This document shows positions 1 to 8,492 of a stretch of 64,000 nt of DNA, piece after piece. Positions within the stretch are counted from its first letter, which is position 1. Every line of letters starts with the position of its first letter. Below the pieces are notes generated by a model that did no database searches, was not told the origin of the DNA, and worked only from the letters and a program-made list of their open reading frames with translations. Made by a program: the position numbers and the translations under genes. The stretch is from assembly GCF_014646515.1 (NCBI RefSeq), contig NZ_BMNK01000002.1:331988-395987 (forward strand), read 5' to 3'. The DNA is from Nonomuraea glycinis. Its GTDB lineage: Bacteria > Actinomycetota > Actinomycetes > Streptosporangiales > Streptosporangiaceae.

Positions 1-159
1 GTCTGCGTATCTGATCTTCACGCTCGCGTACGGCTTGTTCGGACATGGACCTCGCCCCGAAGTCATCTCGTGCCAGCTACAGAGGCCCTTGCGTCCCTTT
101 GTGTCTGGGTTGTGATTCTTGGCCTCGAAGGGCTTCACCCAAATAACGACGTCTGCCAT
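1..159 (-). CDS. Hypothetical protein, 5' part only (cut by window start)
   Basis: Reading leftwards from an ATG whose complement lies at 157-159, 53 codons stay open to base 1, so the gene continues outside the window. The visible N-terminus begins MADVVIWVKPFEAKNHNPDT and is followed by a basic stretch with one Cys (GRKGLCSW) and a second in GRGPCPNK. I do not recognise the family. The start is preceded by a purine-rich AAGGTCAGCAGCC, a weak ribosome site. The mixed composition without long Arg/Pro/Ala runs suggests a real coding frame rather than a shadow. It could also be a chance open frame, since only 159 bases are visible. Confidence 0.45.
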   Translation of the reverse strand, partial: MADVVIWVKPFEAKNHNPDTKGRKGLCSWHEMTSGRGPCPNKPYASVKIRYAD

Positions 160-771
160 GGCTGCTGACCTTACGAGCCCTTCAGCAACGGAGGGGCTGA
201 TATCCGTTGATCGACAACGAAGGCCGCAGCACGCCGACTCGCCATAGCCGAAGCAAGAGACAGTCGACGCCCGCTGACGCCCCATCGCATCACGCACACG
301 CCCCCGGCCATACGCGGAATCACCGAATACTTAGGGCGCGACTGGCCCGTCCGCCACCGAGTGGCACGGTTGCGCTCCATCTCAGTGGTGTCCCGTCGAG
401 TGGTGGATCAACGATCTCGTCGGGCGTCGCCTACCTGAGCAAACAGGACTGATCAGGGCAGAAACTACACCGCTTTGCAGGACGTCACCCCCCATCTCTC
501 TCGCCAGCGCTAATATCACACGCACCGCACATTCTGCGAGGGACTATCCGGACCTTGCAAGGGAGCCCAAGGTGTCGCTGCTGGCCTGGTTTCCGATTTG
601 AGATTGCAGAAGACAGGAGGCCGGCAAAGGTGGCGAATTGTGTTCGGTGCGGAAGTAGGCGCGGTGAGTGCGCGAGGGCGCAATATCGCTTCGCGCAGGC
701 ACATGCAGCCGAGCCGCAACCACCGAGGGGGGCAGGGCGCATCCGTTCCTCTTCGCGGCTAGCCTCGCAAG
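160..771. other. No recognisable gene
   Basis: The open frames here translate into Arg/Ser/Pro-rich shadow peptides without hydrophobic periodicity or a credible ribosome site. Base composition is lower in G+C than in the rest of the window, as in old intergenic or decayed DNA. I see no tRNA, no repeat array and no strong hairpin. Confidence 0.5.
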
Positions 772-906
772 GTGGACGACGCTGATCCTGCGATCCAGCT
801 GTGGGGCGGCGCCGAGCTCGCTGTCGGAGCCGGCTTTGCCATTCTGTTGATCCTCTTACCCACCATCGTCTGGCTCGCCAGGGTGGTGCTGCGCCGTCGC
901 AGATAG
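772..906 (+). CDS. Possible 44-aa single-span membrane peptide
   Basis: A GTG-started frame encodes an acidic head (VDDADPAIQLWGG), one hydrophobic span of about 20 residues rich in Ala, Ile and Leu, and a basic tail ending RVVLRRRR. The positive-inside tail after a single helix is what a small membrane protein or the last helix of a larger one would look like. The reading frame has a stop immediately upstream (760-762), so it is at most 47 codons long. A weak AAGGTG lies at the start. It may be a genuine small protein or a relic of a larger membrane gene. No family is assigned. Confidence 0.3.
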   Translation: MDDADPAIQLWGGAELAVGAGFAILLILLPTIVWLARVVLRRRR

Positions 907-933
907 CGCCTCCGGTGGGCGCTCCGGGGATGA

Positions 934-1320
934 TCAGGCGGGAGCGCGTGGCTCGGGCGGGAATTCGCTGCTCAGCAAGCCATGGAAGATTGAGACCGGA
1001 CTGTATTTTGATCGTTCCTCTACACCAAGACACAGGCGGGACGCGATGACGTGGCCCGAGAAGTCATCGCCGCTCACGGTGAATGTCACGCCCGACGCTC
1101 TACTGTTCTCACCGACAGCGACCACGAGCCCGTTCATCCTGGTCGGAAGGTTGATCAGGTGGACGGACTGGAAGAGCAGTTCGACATGGGGCGTGTCTGG
1201 CTCGAACTCCGACCGCACGACGAGGCCACTATGCGTGGGCACGTAGCTCCAGAGACGGAAGCGGCGGTTCGGGAAGGCAAGAGGAAGCGTCAGTTCGTCG
1301 GGGTACCACTTTTTGCTCAC
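934..1320 (-). CDS. Hypothetical protein
   Basis: About 128 residues if the GTG at 1320 is used (MSKKWYPDELTLPL...); the frame stays open about 10 codons further upstream. The first 85 residues look like a globular beta-rich protein with alternating hydrophobic residues (LWSYVPTHSGLVVRSEF, HVELLFQSVHLINLP). The tail beyond about residue 90 is less convincing. There are no transmembrane segments or cysteine motifs. I do not recognise the family. It sits alone in a decayed stretch, and its 3' end may be eroded. Confidence 0.45.
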   Translation of the reverse strand: MSKKWYPDELTLPLAFPNRRFRLWSYVPTHSGLVVRSEFEPDTPHVELLFQSVHLINLPTRMNGLVVAVGENSRASGVTFTVSGDDFSGHVIASRLCLGVEERSKYSPVSIFHGLLSSEFPPEPRAPA

Positions 1321-1393
1321 GGCAGGAGCCCAACACGGCCGGACCCGCATAGCAAGAGATCTGCATGATCGTCGCGAGTAAGAAGAGTGACGG

Positions 1394-1764
1394 TTGAGGC
1401 TGGTTGCTCGGATGTTGCGTCGCCTAGATTTCGTGAACGCTCGGGTGTACGACTACTGGCTCGGTGGCAAGGACAACTTCGAGGCCGACCGGAAGGTGGC
1501 CGAGGCGGCCATCGCCGCGACGGCGGGTGTGGTGATGGGGGGGCGCGGGAGAACCGCGCGTTCCTCCGCCGGGCGGTCAGCCACATCGCCCAGCAGGGCG
1601 TCACGCAGTTCCTGGACATCGGCACCGGGATCCCCACCGCGGGCAACACCCATGAGGTGGCCCAGGGGGTCAACCCGGCGGCGCATGTCGTCTATGTCGA
1701 CAATGACCCGATCCTGCCTGGAGCGGTCCCAGGCGCCTATGCCGGTGTCGGCAGGAAGATCTGA
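1394..1764 (+). pseudogene. DUF574-type SAM-dependent methyltransferase, frameshifted and truncated
   Basis: The first 50 codons read RLDFVNARVYDYWLGGKDNF followed by ADRKVAEAAIAATAG, the N-terminal signature of the actinobacterial S-adenosylmethionine methyltransferase family PF04672. After a run of seven Gs at 1537-1543 the homology continues in another frame with ENRAFLRRAV, then QFLDIGTGIPTAGNTHEVAQ and VVYVDNDPI, which is the SAM-binding motif I region. After NDPI the match ends and the frame stops at 1762-1764. The family is normally about 260-270 residues, so about half the gene is missing. The single-base shift in a homopolymer could be a sequencing error, but the loss of the 3' half cannot be. 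The product should be inactive. Confidence 0.8.
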
Positions 1765-1820
1765 CCAAGAGCGTCGGAAGCAGCTCAAGCGGGTCTACGG
1801 GGTCGTAGGTCCGCGGCTGG

Positions 1821-2069
1821 TCAGACGGTCAGCGCTACCCTGTGGATCTCGTCGGCCGGGTGCCCCGCCCGCTGGTGGATGCGCTGTACGGCATCCGCGT
1901 CCGGCGCCTCCGACAGGCAGTAGACCACGCCCTCGTCGGGGTCCGCCCACGCGTGCTGGAAGGTCACCCCCTCCTCGCTCTGGATCTCGAGGTCGGCGGT
2001 GTGCGCCTGCTTGAGCTGCTCGTCGGTGATGCCCGTCATGCCGTGATGCACGTCCATGAACTTCGCCAT
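1821..2069 (-). CDS. DUF4242 family protein (SCO4226-like, nickel-binding type)
   Basis: The 82-residue protein starts MAKFMDVHHGMTGITDEQLK and contains the acidic GVTFQHAWADPDEGVVYCLSEAP core followed by a helix with paired His (RIHQRAGHPADEIHRV). These are the features of the small ferredoxin-like-fold DUF4242 family, whose Streptomyces member SCO4226 binds nickel; the two N-terminal His residues and the later His/Glu/Asp are the likely ligands. The start is fixed by a strong AGGAGGAAGC ribosome site (complement of 2071-2080). Longer upstream in-frame extensions are Arg/Ser-rich and not credible. It is monocistronic and convergent with the methyltransferase relic. The metal preference is inferred from the family. 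Confidence 0.8.
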   Translation of the reverse strand: MAKFMDVHHGMTGITDEQLKQAHTADLEIQSEEGVTFQHAWADPDEGVVYCLSEAPDADAVQRIHQRAGHPADEIHRVALTV

Positions 2070-2336
2070 GGCTTCCTCCTCAGAGGCGTGACCTGCGGAT
2101 CCATCCCAGCCTAGGCGTCCCTTGGCGGCCCGATCCCCAAGACTCCGCCAAGAAGGCCGGGACGCTCGCCTGATCTCCTGCTGGTCGTTCGGCATATCGA
2201 GACGGCATTAGGTCTGCGATAGCTGGATGCGGGGATAAGCCGGCCCGCGCGGTCAAGGCGGAGGGCGGCCGGCACTCTCGCCGACGGTCGTCGGCGAGGG
2301 TGCGTGACGAGCTGAGTGACAACGATCCCCGACGGC

Positions 2337-2834
2337 TCAGTTGAAGGGGTTGTCGTAGGTCACGGATTTGGTGCGGCTGTTGTAAGTGTTGCCCGGATAG
2401 AACCAGCCGCCCGTCACGTACAAAGTGACATTCGTGAGGGTGGTGGAGTGGGTGTATTCACCGTCGTAGAGGAACAGGGCCACTTGGCACCCGGCGGGCG
2501 CGGTCGTCGAGCCCGTCTGGGAGGGATAGACGACGGTGCTGCCGTTGACCAGGGCGTAGAAGTTCGGCATGGGGTAGGCCCCGTTGCCCCAGCACAGCCG
2601 GAGCGCGTACCTGAATTTCGTGTTCCCGTCGTCGAACGCCAGCGTGCCGGTCAGCTGGGCGAGCATGAGGGACGGGCCCGCGTTCGAGGTCACTGTGATG
2701 GACACGGTCTGATCTGGGCCGTAGGTGGCGTGCGCGGGAGTGACGGGCACCAGGATCGCCGCGAGCGTTGCGAGGACGATGGCGACAGAGCCGACCGCCC
2801 GACGTACTTTGGCACGTGTCAATTCCAACCTCAT
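2337..2834 (-). CDS. Secreted hypothetical protein
   Basis: The 165-residue precursor has a classical Sec signal peptide: basic start (MRLELTRAKVRR), a hydrophobic core of about 18 residues, and a probable cleavage site after PAHA near residue 36. The mature part of about 130 residues is rich in Thr, Ser, Gly, Tyr and Asn, in beta-strand-like patterns, with two cysteines (LRLCWGNG and APAGCQVA) that could form one disulfide after export. There are no catalytic motifs. Such small beta-rich secreted proteins are common in actinomycetes and mostly uncharacterised. The gene stands alone; a 150-bp region without a gene lies upstream. Confidence 0.65.
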   Translation of the reverse strand: MRLELTRAKVRRAVGSVAIVLATLAAILVPVTPAHATYGPDQTVSITVTSNAGPSLMLAQLTGTLAFDDGNTKFRYALRLCWGNGAYPMPNFYALVNGSTVVYPSQTGSTTAPAGCQVALFLYDGEYTHSTTLTNVTLYVTGGWFYPGNTYNSRTKSVTYDNPFN

Positions 2835-2984
2835 TTCTCATGATGTCGGCGGAGCACGCCCGGAGGTTATTGTCGGTCCTTTCAGTCGTCCATAGAGACG
2901 ATGGAGAGCCGCTGATTCGGCTCGGCGTTAACTTGTGCCATGGCAGCTCGTGAGGACGGGTCAGGCGTGCCACCAGGTCGGGGA

Positions 2985-3149
2985 TCAGTCCTGCGGAGCC
3001 GTAATCTCGGCGGGACGGATGAAAGTTTCATGCCGTTCGGGGGTGAGGAGTGGCTCGGGGAACACCGGGGCCGGGGCGTCGGGATCGAGCTGGGCGAAGA
3101 ACGAGAGGGTACGCAGGAGCAGCCGCCCGCCGGGCTTGAGCAGGTCAGG
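2985..3149 (-). pseudogene. C-terminal relic, probably of a SAM methyltransferase
   Basis: In the complement, an open frame reads PDLLKPGGRLLLRTLSFFAQ and ends at a TGA at 2985-2987 after HETFIRPAEITAPQD. LLKPGGRLLL is the typical post-motif III strand of class I methyltransferases. No start or upstream domain exists: the frame is overrun at its 5' end by the stop of the neighbouring anchored protein, overlapping in another frame. It is best read as the last 55 codons of a lost gene. The family call rests on one short motif. Confidence 0.4.
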
Positions 3150-3786
3150 TGGCTTCGCACAGCCTCTTGAGCTCGGCGAAGTCCGCGTTGATGTCCGCGA
3201 TCACCTGTTCGGGATCGCTGCTGACCATGCCGGACAAGCGGAAGCTCAGCTCCTGGAATTCGGCGGTCAGCCGTCTGATCATCGCCCCCACCGCTCCTTG
3301 CGCGTCGAGGCTCGCGCCCATCAGATCGCGGTACGTCTGCTGAGCCGCCGCTGCCTGGCTGCTGCGGGTGCCCCCGGCGTTCCGGCGGTATCCGGCCAGC
3401 GCCGTCATCGTTTCGTCACAGCCGAGGGGCCGGACCGCCGCCACCAGCGGCGGGGAGGTTTCCCGGGCCCTTCGCGTGCGGCTCGGCTCAGTCTCAGGCT
3501 CGGTCTCAGGCTCAGGCTCAGGCTCTGGCTGCTCCGGAGTGCTGGAATCGGGCGACGGAGTCGGGGTCGGCGGTTCGGGCCGGGGTGTGACCCGATCCGG
3601 TGACGGTGACTGTCTGGCCGGAGCGACCGTGTCGGGCTGAGCCGGTGGCGGCGGGGCCAGGTAAGCGATCACCGCGACCACGGCGGCAATCGCAGCCGCC
3701 ACAGCGCTCACCGCCGCCGCCCAGTTCAGGCGGGAGCCTGCCCCTCCGCCTGTCGCCGGCGGCCGCGCTGATCGGTTCTCCGTCAT
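3145..3786 (-). CDS. Membrane-anchored protein with Pro/Glu-rich linker
   Basis: The 213-residue protein has a short basic head (MTENRSARPPATGG), one transmembrane span at about residues 22-45 (NWAAAVSAVAAAIAAVVAVI), a linker of about 60 residues rich in Pro, Ser, Thr and then repeated Glu-Pro/Glu-Thr pairs, and a C-terminal helical domain of about 110 residues with one conserved-looking Cys near each end. The topology suggests an extracytoplasmic domain held away from the membrane. No family is recognised. The start at 3786 follows GGGAGG with almost no spacer, so a slightly different start is possible. The very long open frame upstream on this strand is a shadow of the AfsR-like gene. Confidence 0.6.
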   Translation of the reverse strand: MTENRSARPPATGGGAGSRLNWAAAVSAVAAAIAAVVAVIAYLAPPPPAQPDTVAPARQSPSPDRVTPRPEPPTPTPSPDSSTPEQPEPEPEPETEPETEPSRTRRARETSPPLVAAVRPLGCDETMTALAGYRRNAGGTRSSQAAAAQQTYRDLMGASLDAQGAVGAMIRRLTAEFQELSFRLSGMVSSDPEQVIADINADFAELKRLCEAT

Positions 3787-3945
3787 CCTCCCATCGTGGC
3801 CGAGCCGCCGAGCCCGGTCCAGAACGGCTGATCTTCTTACCCCAAAGGGCATACGAGCGGCACCCCTGACGGTGTGATCCGCGATCTCCCCGTGACGAAG
3901 GATCCGCCTGCCACGAGCGGGCGCACTCGTTCGTAAGCTGAGGGT

Positions 3946-6900
3946 GTGTCCCCCGGACTGGTCCTTCTCGACGACGTCCGCTGGCAGGGTGCGCGCGTGG
4001 TCGGCGATCGCGCGCACACGCTGCTGGCCGTGCTCGCCATGCACGGGCGCGCCGGGGTCGGTGTCGAGCGGCTGGTCGAGGCGCTGTGGCCTGAGGAGAC
4101 GCCGGCCAACCCGACGAAGGCGCTGCAGGTGGTCATCTCCCGCACCAGGGCAGCGACTTGCGCCGACCTCGTGGTGCGGACGCCGGGCGGCTACCGGCTC
4201 GGGCTGCCGGCCGGTCAGGTGGACGCGCTGCTGCTCGGCGAGCTGGTGGAGCAGGCACGGGCCGCGCTGAGCGAGGACGACGTGGTGCTCGCCCGCCGCC
4301 GCGCCGAAGAGGCGATGGGTCTGGTGGCCGGTGGCTCGGACGGCGCCACGGGCCCGCTCGCCGAGCTGAGAGACCTCGCCGCCGGGTGGGTGGCCGAGGC
4401 GCGCCGGGTGGCGGCGATCGCGCGAAGCCGCGGCGGCGCGCACGAGAGCGCGCTGCCGCTGCTGGAGGACGCCGCCGCCGAGCGGCCGCACGACGAGGAC
4501 CTGCTCGTCTGCCTGCTGCGCAGCGAGGCCGCCGTACGAGGCGCCGCCGCCGCTCTGCAGCGTTACGAGCGCTACCGCGCGGGCCTGGTCGCGCGGCTCG
4601 GCACCGACCCGGGGCCTGAGCTGGCCCGGGTGTACGCCGAGCTCCTCGTCGCCGATCGGCCGGTGCGCGCCGGCATCCTGTTCGACGGTTCCTCGCTGCT
4701 CGGCCGCGACGGCGACATCCGGGCGGTGCACGCCCTGCTGCAGACCAACCGGGTGGTCTCCATCATCGGCCCCGGCGGGCTGGGCAAGACGCGGCTGGCC
4801 CATGTCGTCGGCAGGAACGCCACCCAGCCCATCGCGCACTTCGTCGAGCTCGTCGGCGTCTCCTCGCCGGAGGGCGTGGTGGGCGAGGTGGGCTCGGCGC
4901 TCGGGGTCCGGGACTCGGTCAGCGGGCGGCGGGTCCTGACCGCCGAGCAGCGCTCCGACGTTCGCGCCCGGATCGCCCGGCATCTCGACCTCGCTCCGGC
5001 GTTGCTGATATTGGACAACTGCGAGCACGTGATCGAGGCCGTCGCCGACCTGGTGGCGTTCCTGACCGTGACGACCCGCGACCTGCGGGTGCTCATCACC
5101 TCGCGCGCCCCCTTGTCGATCCCCGCCGAGCGCGTCTACCTGCTCGGCGAGCTGCCCACGGGCGACGCGGTGGAGTTGTTCCGCCAGCGGGCCACGGCCG
5201 CCCGTCCGGGGGTGCGGATCGACGAGGGAGCGGTCGAGGAGGTCGTCGCCCGCCTCGACGGGTTGCCGCTCGCGATCGAGCTGGCCGCGGCCAAGGTGCG
5301 GGTGATGGCGGTGGAGGAGATCGCGCGGCGGCTGGCGGACCGGTTCGCCCTGCTGCGCGGCGGCAATCGTACGGCTCCCGACCGGCATCAGACGCTGCTC
5401 GCGGTCATCGACTGGTCGTGGAATCTGCTGGACGAGCCGGAACGGCAGGCGTTGCGGTGGTTGTCGCTGTTCGGCGACGGGTTCACGCTGGCCGCGGCCG
5501 AGCACGTACTCGGCCCGGACGCCCTGCACGTGGTGGACGCGCTGACCGAGCACTCGATGCTCAGCGTCCGCGAGACGAGGTACGGCCTGCGCTACCGGAT
5601 GCTGGAGACCGTCAGGGAGTTCGGGCGGATGCGGCTGAAGGAGGCAGGCGAGGAGGCGCCCGCCCGGGCGGCGCAGCGGGACTGGGCGACGGCCTACGCC
5701 TCCGAGCATGCTTTCCGGCTGTTCAGCCCGGCGCAGTTCGCGGCGGCCGACGCGTTGAACGCCGAGGAGAGCAACCTCGCCGAGCTGCTGCGGCAGGCTC
5801 TCGGCGAGTCCGACCGGGCCACGGCGATGCAGTTGCTGTCCGGAGTCGGCTCGCTGTGGTCGATCCGTGGCGACCACTCCCGGGTGTTCGTGCACCGGGA
5901 CGCGATCACCCGGCTGGTCAACGGCTGGGTGCCGCCGCCGCACCTCGTCGAGGCGACCAGGAGCGCGCTGATGATCATGCTCACCAACATCATGATCATC
6001 ACCGACCGCCGCGACGATCCGCTGCGCGATCTCCTCCGCGCGCTGCCCACCGGCGACACGACGAATCCTCGCCTGTCGGCGATGGCCACGGTGCTGCTCG
6101 CGTGCGACGGCGGCGACGGCGCCGACGTGCGCCGCCGGCTTACGGAGTTGTCCCGGAGCGCCGACCGTGACGTGGCCGTGGCGGCGATGCAGATGAACGT
6201 GCACGTCCTGGAGAACACGGGAGAGATGGGCGCGGCGGTCGAAGCGGCCGAGCGCGTTCTGACCATGCTCCACGAGGACGAGGGGCCGTGGGCCGCCACG
6301 ATCATGCATGCCGAGCTGGCCCAGCTGATCAGGCGGCTCGGCGATCACCGGCGGGCGGTCCGACACGCCCGGATCGCCATCCCGGTGCTGAGCCGGCTCG
6401 GCGCCACCGACGACGAGACCCAGCTCCGCGCGCTGCTGCTGGTCTCCGCGCTCGCCGACGGCGACCTCGACACCGCGACGGCCGAGCTCGCCGAGCTCAC
6501 CCGGATCCACGACAACGAGGCGGTGTTCGGCGGGGTGGCGCTCGTCTCGTTGTGCGCGGCCGAGCTGGCCCTCGCCCGTGGCGAGACGGCCGCCGCGCTC
6601 GCGGAATACCGCCTGGCCGTCCAGCGGGCGTACGACCTGCGCATGCCCGGGGCGCCGAGCGGGGATCCCACGCCGTGGGGGATCATCACGGGATCGGTCA
6701 CTTTGACGGCGTACGCGTACCACGCCCCTCCGGAAGAGGTCCGGTACGGCGAGGAGCTGTTCTCCATCATCCGGGGCTACGACCTGCTGACCGAGGACAA
6801 CCCCATCCTCGACTACCCGGTGTGCGGCTCGATGATCTTCTCGCTCGGCGCCTGGGGGCTGCTGCGGGAAGCCATGGCCCCCCGCGACGCGATCAGGCTG

Positions 6901-7164
6901 CTGGTGCTGGCCGAGCGGTTCGCGTACAACAACAGCATGCCCTGCATGGCCTTCGAGCGGATCGAGCCGTACGCGGAGCGGGCCGCGCCCGGGACGATCG
7001 CGGCCGTACGGGCCGAGTACGGCGATCGACGCGGCGCCGACCTGCTCGACGAGGCGCGCGGTCTCGTGGAGCAGGTCTCCGGCAGGTCACTGTTTCCCGC
7101 CGAGGATGCTCCGGCCTTCAGGCCGGGGGAGGAATCGGACTCCTGCGGAGCAGAGCAGAGGTAG
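3946..7164 (+). CDS. AfsR/SARP-like ATP-binding transcriptional regulator
   Basis: A 1072-residue protein, GTG start. The order is an OmpR-like winged helix (about 1-90), a bacterial transcriptional activation domain (about 95-235), an NB-ARC NTPase with Walker A GPGGLGKT (about 275-282) and Walker B LLILDNCEH (about 353-361), a winged-helix/arm region, and a C-terminal helical TPR-like half. This is the architecture of large AfsR-type pathway or stress regulators. Such proteins bind direct repeats upstream of targets and are controlled by nucleotide binding; the target is not evident here. No biosynthetic cluster is adjacent. The last 20 or so codons (FPAEDAPAFRPGEESDSCGAEQR) run through an IS605-type hairpin and do not look native, so the original C-terminus was probably replaced by element DNA. 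Confidence 0.9.
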   Translation: MSPGLVLLDDVRWQGARVVGDRAHTLLAVLAMHGRAGVGVERLVEALWPEETPANPTKALQVVISRTRAATCADLVVRTPGGYRLGLPAGQVDALLLGELVEQARAALSEDDVVLARRRAEEAMGLVAGGSDGATGPLAELRDLAAGWVAEARRVAAIARSRGGAHESALPLLEDAAAERPHDEDLLVCLLRSEAAVRGAAAALQRYERYRAGLVARLGTDPGPELARVYAELLVADRPVRAGILFDGSSLLGRDGDIRAVHALLQTNRVVSIIGPGGLGKTRLAHVVGRNATQPIAHFVELVGVSSPEGVVGEVGSALGVRDSVSGRRVLTAEQRSDVRARIARHLDLAPALLILDNCEHVIEAVADLVAFLTVTTRDLRVLITSRAPLSIPAERVYLLGELPTGDAVELFRQRATAARPGVRIDEGAVEEVVARLDGLPLAIELAAAKVRVMAVEEIARRLADRFALLRGGNRTAPDRHQTLLAVIDWSWNLLDEPERQALRWLSLFGDGFTLAAAEHVLGPDALHVVDALTEHSMLSVRETRYGLRYRMLETVREFGRMRLKEAGEEAPARAAQRDWATAYASEHAFRLFSPAQFAAADALNAEESNLAELLRQALGESDRATAMQLLSGVGSLWSIRGDHSRVFVHRDAITRLVNGWVPPPHLVEATRSALMIMLTNIMIITDRRDDPLRDLLRALPTGDTTNPRLSAMATVLLACDGGDGADVRRRLTELSRSADRDVAVAAMQMNVHVLENTGEMGAAVEAAERVLTMLHEDEGPWAATIMHAELAQLIRRLGDHRRAVRHARIAIPVLSRLGATDDETQLRALLLVSALADGDLDTATAELAELTRIHDNEAVFGGVALVSLCAAELALARGETAAALAEYRLAVQRAYDLRMPGAPSGDPTPWGIITGSVTLTAYAYHAPPEEVRYGEELFSIIRGYDLLTEDNPILDYPVCGSMIFSLGAWGLLREAMAPRDAIRLLVLAERFAYNNSMPCMAFERIEPYAERAAPGTIAAVRAEYGDRRGADLLDEARGLVEQVSGRSLFPAEDAPAFRPGEESDSCGAEQR
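7109..7128 (+). repeat. Solo IS605 right-end-type hairpin inside the AfsR-like gene
   Basis: The stem CCGGCC-TTCA-GGCCGG (7111-7126, extendable by a T:G and a C:G pair) is followed by GGGGGAGGAATC-like sequence. The loop and trailing G-run match the hairpin at the right end of the neighbouring tnpB element (8559-8580), in the same orientation. It therefore looks like the 3' end of an earlier element or its guide-RNA scaffold, left in the regulator's coding tail. Confidence 0.45.
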
Positions 7165-7190
7165 CCGGATCGCCGCCAGAGCGATCCGGC
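7164..7190 (+). terminator. Hairpin after the AfsR-like gene
   Basis: A perfect 10-bp inverted repeat, GCCGGATCGC (7164-7173) and GCGATCCGGC (7181-7190), with a 7-nt loop, starts on the last base of the stop codon. No U-tract follows, as is usual for actinomycete terminators. It could alternatively be part of the element's left end. Confidence 0.6.
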
Positions 7191-7271
7191 GTCCACCATC
7201 TCGCGGGTGTGGGACACCACAAAGATCGGTAGGGCTCAAAACTGTCAGTCCTGCCAGGTAGGTTCGGCTGC

Positions 7272-8492
7272 ATGACGACAGAAGCGGCTACGGAGGACGT
7301 CGGGCATGCCCGGTACACCTTCCGGGTGCGTCTGTCGTCTGCGGCCCGGCGTCTGCTTGAGGCCGAGTGGGACCGGTGCCGGTGGATCTGGAATGAGTCG
7401 GTCGCCAAGTCCATGCAGGTGTACCGGTACAACAAGGCGACCGGTGAGAAGCGCACGTGTGGCCCGGCGCAGCTGGACAAGATGCTGACCGAGGCCCGCG
7501 AGCGCACGCCGTGGCTCGCGGCAGGCTCCAGCGTTGCGCAGCAGCAGGTGATACGCGACTTCGGGAAGTCCCGCGCCAAAGCCCTCAAGGACATCAAGGA
7601 CCGGTTGCCGATGCGGCAGCGGGCCGGGATGCCGCGCTGGAAGACCAAGCGTGAGGCTGCGGCGAGTTTGAACTACACCAAGCGCGGGTTTCGCCTCAAG
7701 GACGGCGCTCTGCATCTGGCGGGCGGGATCGTGGTGCGCCCGGTGTGGTCGCGGGAACTGCCCGCCGCTCCTTCCTCGGTGCGGGTGTACCGCGATGCGG
7801 TGGGGCACTGGCAGGCGTCCTTCGTCGTCGTGGTGCAGGCCGAGCCCCTGCCCGAGACCGGCCGGGCGATCGGTGTCGACTGGGGCGTCCAACAGACGGC
7901 CACGACCACCAGCGATGCCCACGATCTTCCCCAGGCCGGGCACGGGCGCACGGCCGCGCAGCGGCTGGCCCGCTATCAGCGGATGATGGCTCGCCGCAAG
8001 CCGGCAAAGGGGCAGGCGGGATCGAAGGGCTACCGCCAGGCGAAGCGGCAGGCCGCGAAGCTGCACCGGAAGGTGGCGGCCCAGCGGCAGGACACCGGAC
8101 GGAAGTGGGCCAAGGCCGTTGCCCGCGACCACGACCGGATCGCGGTGGAAGATTTCCGGCCGAAGTTCCTGGCCAAGTCGAACATGGCGCGCAAGGCCGC
8201 GGACGCGGCCATCTCGGCGACCAAGCGCGCCCTGATCGAGATGGGCCGCAAGCACGGGCGGGAGGTCCGCCTCGTGCACCCCGCGCACACCACCATGGAC
8301 TGCGCGCGGTGCGGAGCGAGAACCAAGCACGCACTACCTCTCTCCGAACGAACCTATGCCTGCACCGCGTGCGGCGCTGTCTCCCCCAGGGACAAGAACA
8401 GCGCCCGCGTGATGCTGGTCCGGGCAGGTTGGAACCCGGCAGGTGTCGAGGGCGTAAGACCTGCGGGAGCGCCGCTCCCGGAGGCCGCCTGA
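7272..8492 (+). CDS. tnpB: TnpB, RNA-guided nuclease of an IS605-type element
   Basis: A 406-residue protein of the OrfB/TnpB family, ancestor of Cas12. The RuvC triad is intact: D203 in AIGVDWG, E293 in IAVEDF and D374 in SPRDKNSA. The zinc ribbon has C344xxC347 and C364xxC367. The N-terminal part carries the wedge-like RCRWIWNES motif. By family knowledge it uses an RNA made from the right end of the element and cuts DNA next to a short adjacent motif, maintaining the element at its site. The length and complete catalytic residues suggest activity, although the usual NAA after the last Asp is NSA here. The ATG is preceded by TAGGTTCGGCTGC with a weak ribosome site. There is no tnpA next to it. 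Confidence 0.92.
   Translation: MTTEAATEDVGHARYTFRVRLSSAARRLLEAEWDRCRWIWNESVAKSMQVYRYNKATGEKRTCGPAQLDKMLTEARERTPWLAAGSSVAQQQVIRDFGKSRAKALKDIKDRLPMRQRAGMPRWKTKREAAASLNYTKRGFRLKDGALHLAGGIVVRPVWSRELPAAPSSVRVYRDAVGHWQASFVVVVQAEPLPETGRAIGVDWGVQQTATTTSDAHDLPQAGHGRTAAQRLARYQRMMARRKPAKGQAGSKGYRQAKRQAAKLHRKVAAQRQDTGRKWAKAVARDHDRIAVEDFRPKFLAKSNMARKAADAAISATKRALIEMGRKHGREVRLVHPAHTTMDCARCGARTKHALPLSERTYACTACGAVSPRDKNSARVMLVRAGWNPAGVEGVRPAGAPLPEAA

Noticed and set aside
3787..6723. Very long minus-strand open frame continuing upstream of the anchored protein
   Set aside because: It is the exact antisense of the AfsR-like gene, with His/Arg/Gly/Gln-rich shadow composition typical of high-GC DNA; only the part below 3786 looks like protein.
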